64,000 nucleotides of DNA, taken from Azadirachta indica (taxonomy: Eukaryota; Streptophyta; Magnoliopsida; Sapindales; Meliaceae). Below, one piece after another: positions 60,171-64,000 of this stretch. Within the stretch, counting starts at the first letter, position 1. Every line of letters begins with the position of its first letter. Where the stretch lies: positions 7,548,890 to 7,612,889 of the forward strand of contig CM040441.1 in the NCBI GenBank assembly GCA_022749755.1, written 5' to 3'. The translations under genes were made by a program, and so were the position numbers. The notes under the pieces are model-generated. The model searched no databases and was not told the origin of the DNA. It saw only the letters and a list, made by a program, of their open reading frames with translations.

Positions 60171-61430
60171 GATAGGAAGTGTTTACTTTAACTTGATGAA
60201 AAAGTATGCAATGTATTCAATGTCATCAATCATTTTCAAAACATGAGCTGCATTTCCAGCAAATTTCCACCTTGCACGGACAAAGTTAAAAACCAAAATA
60301 CATGGCAAGTCCATTAGAAGAGGGACAATTCAACAGATGCTGACACTACAAACCAACTCACAATTTCTAACAGCAATTTCCTTGAACTTATGAGATGAAC
60401 TTACACAAGTTTCTGCAACACAAAGCACATTTGGAAGTCTCAGACATCTGTAAAATTATAAAAGCACAATAAGATCCCGTGCATACCTAAAAAATATTAC
60501 AGATGACGACAGAATTTCTGAGAACATATATATTGTTCAAGACATTTTGATGATTTTGGGATGGTTCAATATGAATAGTTAAATGCGAGAAAATATTGGT
60601 TAAGCAATTAACATAATGTGAGCAGCAATTGTTTCATCCATCATAATAGGTTCAGAAAATATATCAATAGATATGCAAGTGTGCAATTAAGTTTCCAGTC
60701 ATTGATGAACATTGGCCTAATTCCTCATATGAAAATGGGATTACATGTTACCTAGCATAATGCCCAAATTACAGGCAGTGATAAGATAATTTGCAATAGT
60801 CAATAGAAAGTGTTTGCTTTAACTTGATGAAAAGTATTCAATGTATTCAATGTTGTCAATCATTTTCAAAACATAAGCTCCATTTCCAGCAAATTTCCAC
60901 CTTGCACGGACAAAGTTAAAACCCAAAATACGTTGCAAGTCCCTTAGAAGAGGGACAATTCAACAGATGCTGACACTACAAACCAACTCACAATTTCTAA
61001 CAGCAATTTCTTTGAACTTATAAGATGAACTTACACAAGTTTCTGCAACACAAAGCATATTTGGAAGTCTCATACATCTGTAAAAATATAGAAGCACAAT
61101 AAGATCCCATGCATACCTAAAAAATATTACAGATAAAGACAATTTCTAAGAACATACATATTGTTCAAGACATATTGATGATTTTGGGATGGTTGCATAT
61201 GAATAGTTACACGCAAGAAAATATTGATGAAGCAATTAATGTAATGTGAACAGCAATTGTTTCACCCATCATAATAGGTTCGGAAAATATATCAATAGAT
61301 ATGCAAGTGTGCAATTTAGTTTCCAGTCATTGATGAACATTGGCCTACTTCCTCATATGAAAATGGGATTACATGTTACCTAGCATAATGCCCAAATTAC
61401 AGACAGTGATAAGATAATATACAATAGTCA
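60171..61430. repeat. Tandem duplication of about 630 bp carrying one exon
   Basis: Two adjacent direct copies (about 60171-60800 and 60803-61430) lie inside the LRR pseudogene. Each has a 43-base exon with good splice signals (61077-61035, encoding CMRLPNMLCVAETC; 60447-60405, encoding CLRLPNVLCVAETC). Each also has a copy of the 3' end of the preceding exon with its TAA. The exon length is not a multiple of three, so only one copy could be used in frame. Confidence 0.85.
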
Positions 61431-61537
61431 CTCGCTGAATGATTCATTTGTTGCTTGTAGCCAACGTATTTCAAAAGAGTGTCTGCACAAAACAGAAAAC
61501 CATGAGGAGCAGCTTGCAGCTATCAGCAAATGTACAA

Positions 61538-61577
61538 TACAGAGAGATAGAGAGAGAGAAAGAGAGAAAGAGAGAAG
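61538..61577. repeat. (GA)n microsatellite
   Basis: A gagagagata/gagaaaga run within an intron of the LRR pseudogene. A (GAAAAA)n run follows at about 62033-62057. Confidence 0.8.
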
Positions 61578-62939
61578 CACTTAAATCATATTAAAGGAGG
61601 AAGTTATCATTCTCTTACATTCTCTGCAGGTAATTATTACCACCGGCAAAAAAAAAAAAAAAATATGCTCAATGGGGGAAAAGGGATATATTTTGTTGTG
61701 TTTTCATTCAACTAATGACAAGCTGTCCCCTTAACACTTTGCAATGTGATTCCAAAGCCCAATTCCACAAGGGAGTCATGAGCCACAGTTACATTGCACC
61801 ATATGATTATGCAAGAGAGCGTCCATCAAGATTATATGTATATGTATGTGCATGTGTATGTATATTTCCCATCAATTTCATTTTCAGATGGTTCCAAACT
61901 ACATGTTTCAAATGTTTCAAGACTTGGAAGAAAGTGCAGAAGCTGACAATAGAGAAACTGCCTTTGTTAGATATCAATGGGCTTTACCACCAAACTGAAC
62001 AAGCAGGAAACTTGACCCAAAATTTTCATAAAAGAAAAAGAAAAAGAAAAAGAAAAGAATGATAGCAAATGAGCAGGAATCAATTCACCTGAAATCTTTA
62101 TGTCACAAATAAGTCCATTAAAAGATGGTAGTAAAGCTGACCCTGCTGCTTCATCTAGACAACTGTCATTCAGATCAACCAAAAACTAAATAATGGGTTA
62201 AAGTCACAAAACAGTAAAGCAAATGAATATTTACTTCATGTAAAATGGATATACCTCTGTAAATAAGTTTCCCAGTACAGTTGCTGCAAATTAACTGTTT
62301 GGATTTGATCATCAAGCTGTGGATGTCTTCCACACTGCATTAAATTCTGTTATCTGAAATATCATTAGTTTTACACTTCGGATCAGTTGTGTTCTACTTG
62401 ATATAATTCATGAAGAAAGATCTGATCCTTCCTAACCTTCTGTGTTTTCTCCCATTTTCTAAACAATCATTGCTAGATCCAAAATCATCCCAGTCCTTAA
62501 ATGACCTGCTCAAACAAAAAAACCTGATACAATATTACAATTTGTTCCAATGGTTGCAATCATAATAATAGACCCACATATAAAAATTAAATTCATATAC
62601 AAGCACAAAATCTAGCTTTATATATACATTCCATAAACAAAAAACGAAAACACAATTCGACTAACAGTTAGATTGTAACTTTTGCAGGGCCAATGTGGGT
62701 AAATGAGTCAATAAAGTATCAAACAATTCAGACGGCAGCTCACATATATCTGGCCTAACATCATTCCCTGTAAACAAACACCAACGTAAGTAAACAAGTT
62801 ATTTTGCTTCCCATCTAACATATTGAACTGAATTTGAGTAACCACGAGCATTAAAGTAAGAAAAAAAAATTACCAGAGAGCAGTTCTCTTTTCAAAGTCT
62901 TTACAGCTAGAGTTATCAAAGATGGAACTTTCACCATTC

Positions 62940-64000
62940 TCCAGAGTCTAATTTAGGGAAAAATTGCAAAGCTGCGCCTCATTATTCAACATAAACGTAA
63001 CTGAAGATAATTTGATCAAACAACAGAAAATAGTTTTGAGTACTAACTGAAATAAAACAGAGATACTAACAGCAAACACGTCAATAACGATTCAAATTGC
63101 GATCAAATGAATGTATTACCAGTCTCCAGCACAGGTGACCATAGAGAAACATTGTTTAATTTGGATTCAATTTCAAGCAGCATGCTTCCCTAATAAGCAA
63201 AATGCCACAGCATTGTTTCACAACTACAGTTTTTTTTTTAAAAAAAAATAATTGTTACTATTATCTTATTGTGATGAATATTCCTGCTTATGAATTTTGC
63301 AGGTTTCTAGCATCGTCGGAGTTCACCCCCGTATTTTTTGTTCCTCTCAAAAAATTTCCTTCAAATTAGAGCTGATAATTACTTCAATGCTCGAATTTTA
63401 ACATTACTAGCCAATTAAAGGAAAACAGTACCAATAAATATGCATCAAGTTAAAAGCAAGAATCGCCTATTTATTTGTAATTAAGAGATATGGAAAAAAA
63501 AAATTACATATACATATGAAATTAAAGTTAAAAAAAAGTGTTGCATAAAATTGATTTTTTTTAAATTTATTCATTTTTCTTACTAATATTTGATATATTA
63601 AGCTTCTGTTTTATAATACTTTTGACTTCAAATTATCTTGATTCTAAACACATCCTTAATCTATATTATGCATTAACTTCTTACCATCACACTTATAAAC
63701 ATGTTGAAATGGTTCATAAGTGCATTAAACAAGCAAAAGATCAATCAGCAAGGAACCGGGAATAAAGTAACAAAAGCAAAGTTCAATGTAACACCATTTG
63801 GTAAACAGATCTTACAATGTCAGATCCAAGCAACACAACAACTAATAATAATAACTTTCAAAGAGTATTTTGCCACTAATACCAGCAGAATTTAACAGAA
63901 TCTAGGTAAAAAAAAAAAAAATGACAGAATAAATTTATTTACTCAAAAGAACATCTTCTACAGAAATCCCAAGCAACTTAAGAAATCCTAAACTAATAAT
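62940..64000. other. Upstream region of the LRR pseudogene, no gene seen
   Basis: AT-rich. The first few hundred bases should include its leader and promoter, but no clear TATA box or splice site could be chosen. The frame at 63701-63895 has no recognisable features. Confidence 0.4.

Larger units (their letters stand above)
57600..62937 (-). pseudogene. Leucine-rich-repeat (RNI-like) protein gene, many exons, probably dead
   Basis: The start is MVKVPSLITLAVKTLKRELL at 62937. Exons that I can frame are 62937-62874, 62767-62680, 62505-62437, about 62330-62255, 62162-62089, 61482-61380, a 43-base exon in two copies, and 59913-59851. Then come blocks near 59540-59330, 59230-59100, 59020-58920, 58750-58670, 58590-58430, 58150-57980 and 57720-57600. 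Clear LRR pieces include NSKLQTLVIWWI, MPKLENLDISDNHIEDDGIR, KPLAKLYLENCELSSDGVIQ and PPTSLSIADNDLGR. This fits the ribonuclease-inhibitor-like LRR proteins of plants. Damage seen: an in-frame TAA at 61399-61397, a -1/+1 frameshift pair near 59480 and 59395, a frameshift near 59185, and one near 58030. I do not recognise a gene symbol. Confidence 0.7.

Noticed and set aside
61967..62182. 71-codon minus frame as a complete small protein
   Set aside because: It fuses a real exon (62162-62089) with intron sequence made of a (GAAAAA)n repeat.

Overview
The window is nuclear DNA of a dicot plant. The sequence is very AT-rich, genes are split by short GT-AG introns, the neighbourhood is full of decayed hAT, copia and small inverted-repeat elements, and one gene encodes a chloroplast envelope lipid transporter subunit. 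A Citrus-like genome is my impression from gene style only; nothing here proves the species.

Layout. (1) 1-700: 5' end of an unidentified minus-strand gene that leaves the window. (2) 3735-6290: a complete minus-strand TGD1 gene, rebuilt as two coding exons (350 aa) plus a spliced 5' leader whose first AUG is an AUG-stop. (3) 8279-8830: a two-exon cysteine-rich defensin-like secreted peptide gene with a TATA box. (4) About 9888-36390: a large direct segmental duplication. Unit 1 (about 9888-24680) and unit 2 (about 24857-36385) each carry a hAT-transposase-derived BED zinc-finger gene, followed by a ruined ZED1-related pseudokinase (ZRK) and a small antisense reading frame. The units differ by clean insertions and by one deletion of about 4.5 kb. 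(5) 37181-47800: two related small multi-membrane-span proteins, on opposite strands and 9 kb apart. Between them lie a third decayed hAT block, a deleted copia element with both LTRs, and repeated promoter-like DNA. (6) 49050-54500: an unknown GCA-rich repeat, two more hAT transposase fragments and an LTR-like repeat. (7) 57600-62937: a leucine-rich-repeat (ribonuclease-inhibitor-like) gene on the minus strand, split into many small exons. It carries an in-frame stop, several frameshifts and a tandemly duplicated 43-nt exon, so I call it a pseudogene.

The genes do not form a pathway. Only TGD1, the defensin-like gene and the two small membrane proteins look like ordinary working genes. The two hAT-derived genes are the most interesting. 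Both have long open frames and an intact BED zinc finger but lack the catalytic residues of a hAT transposase, including a deletion of the segment with the conserved glutamate. They could be domesticated DNA-binding proteins or recent fossils. I saw no clearly new multi-gene system, and no tRNA, rRNA or CRISPR array.
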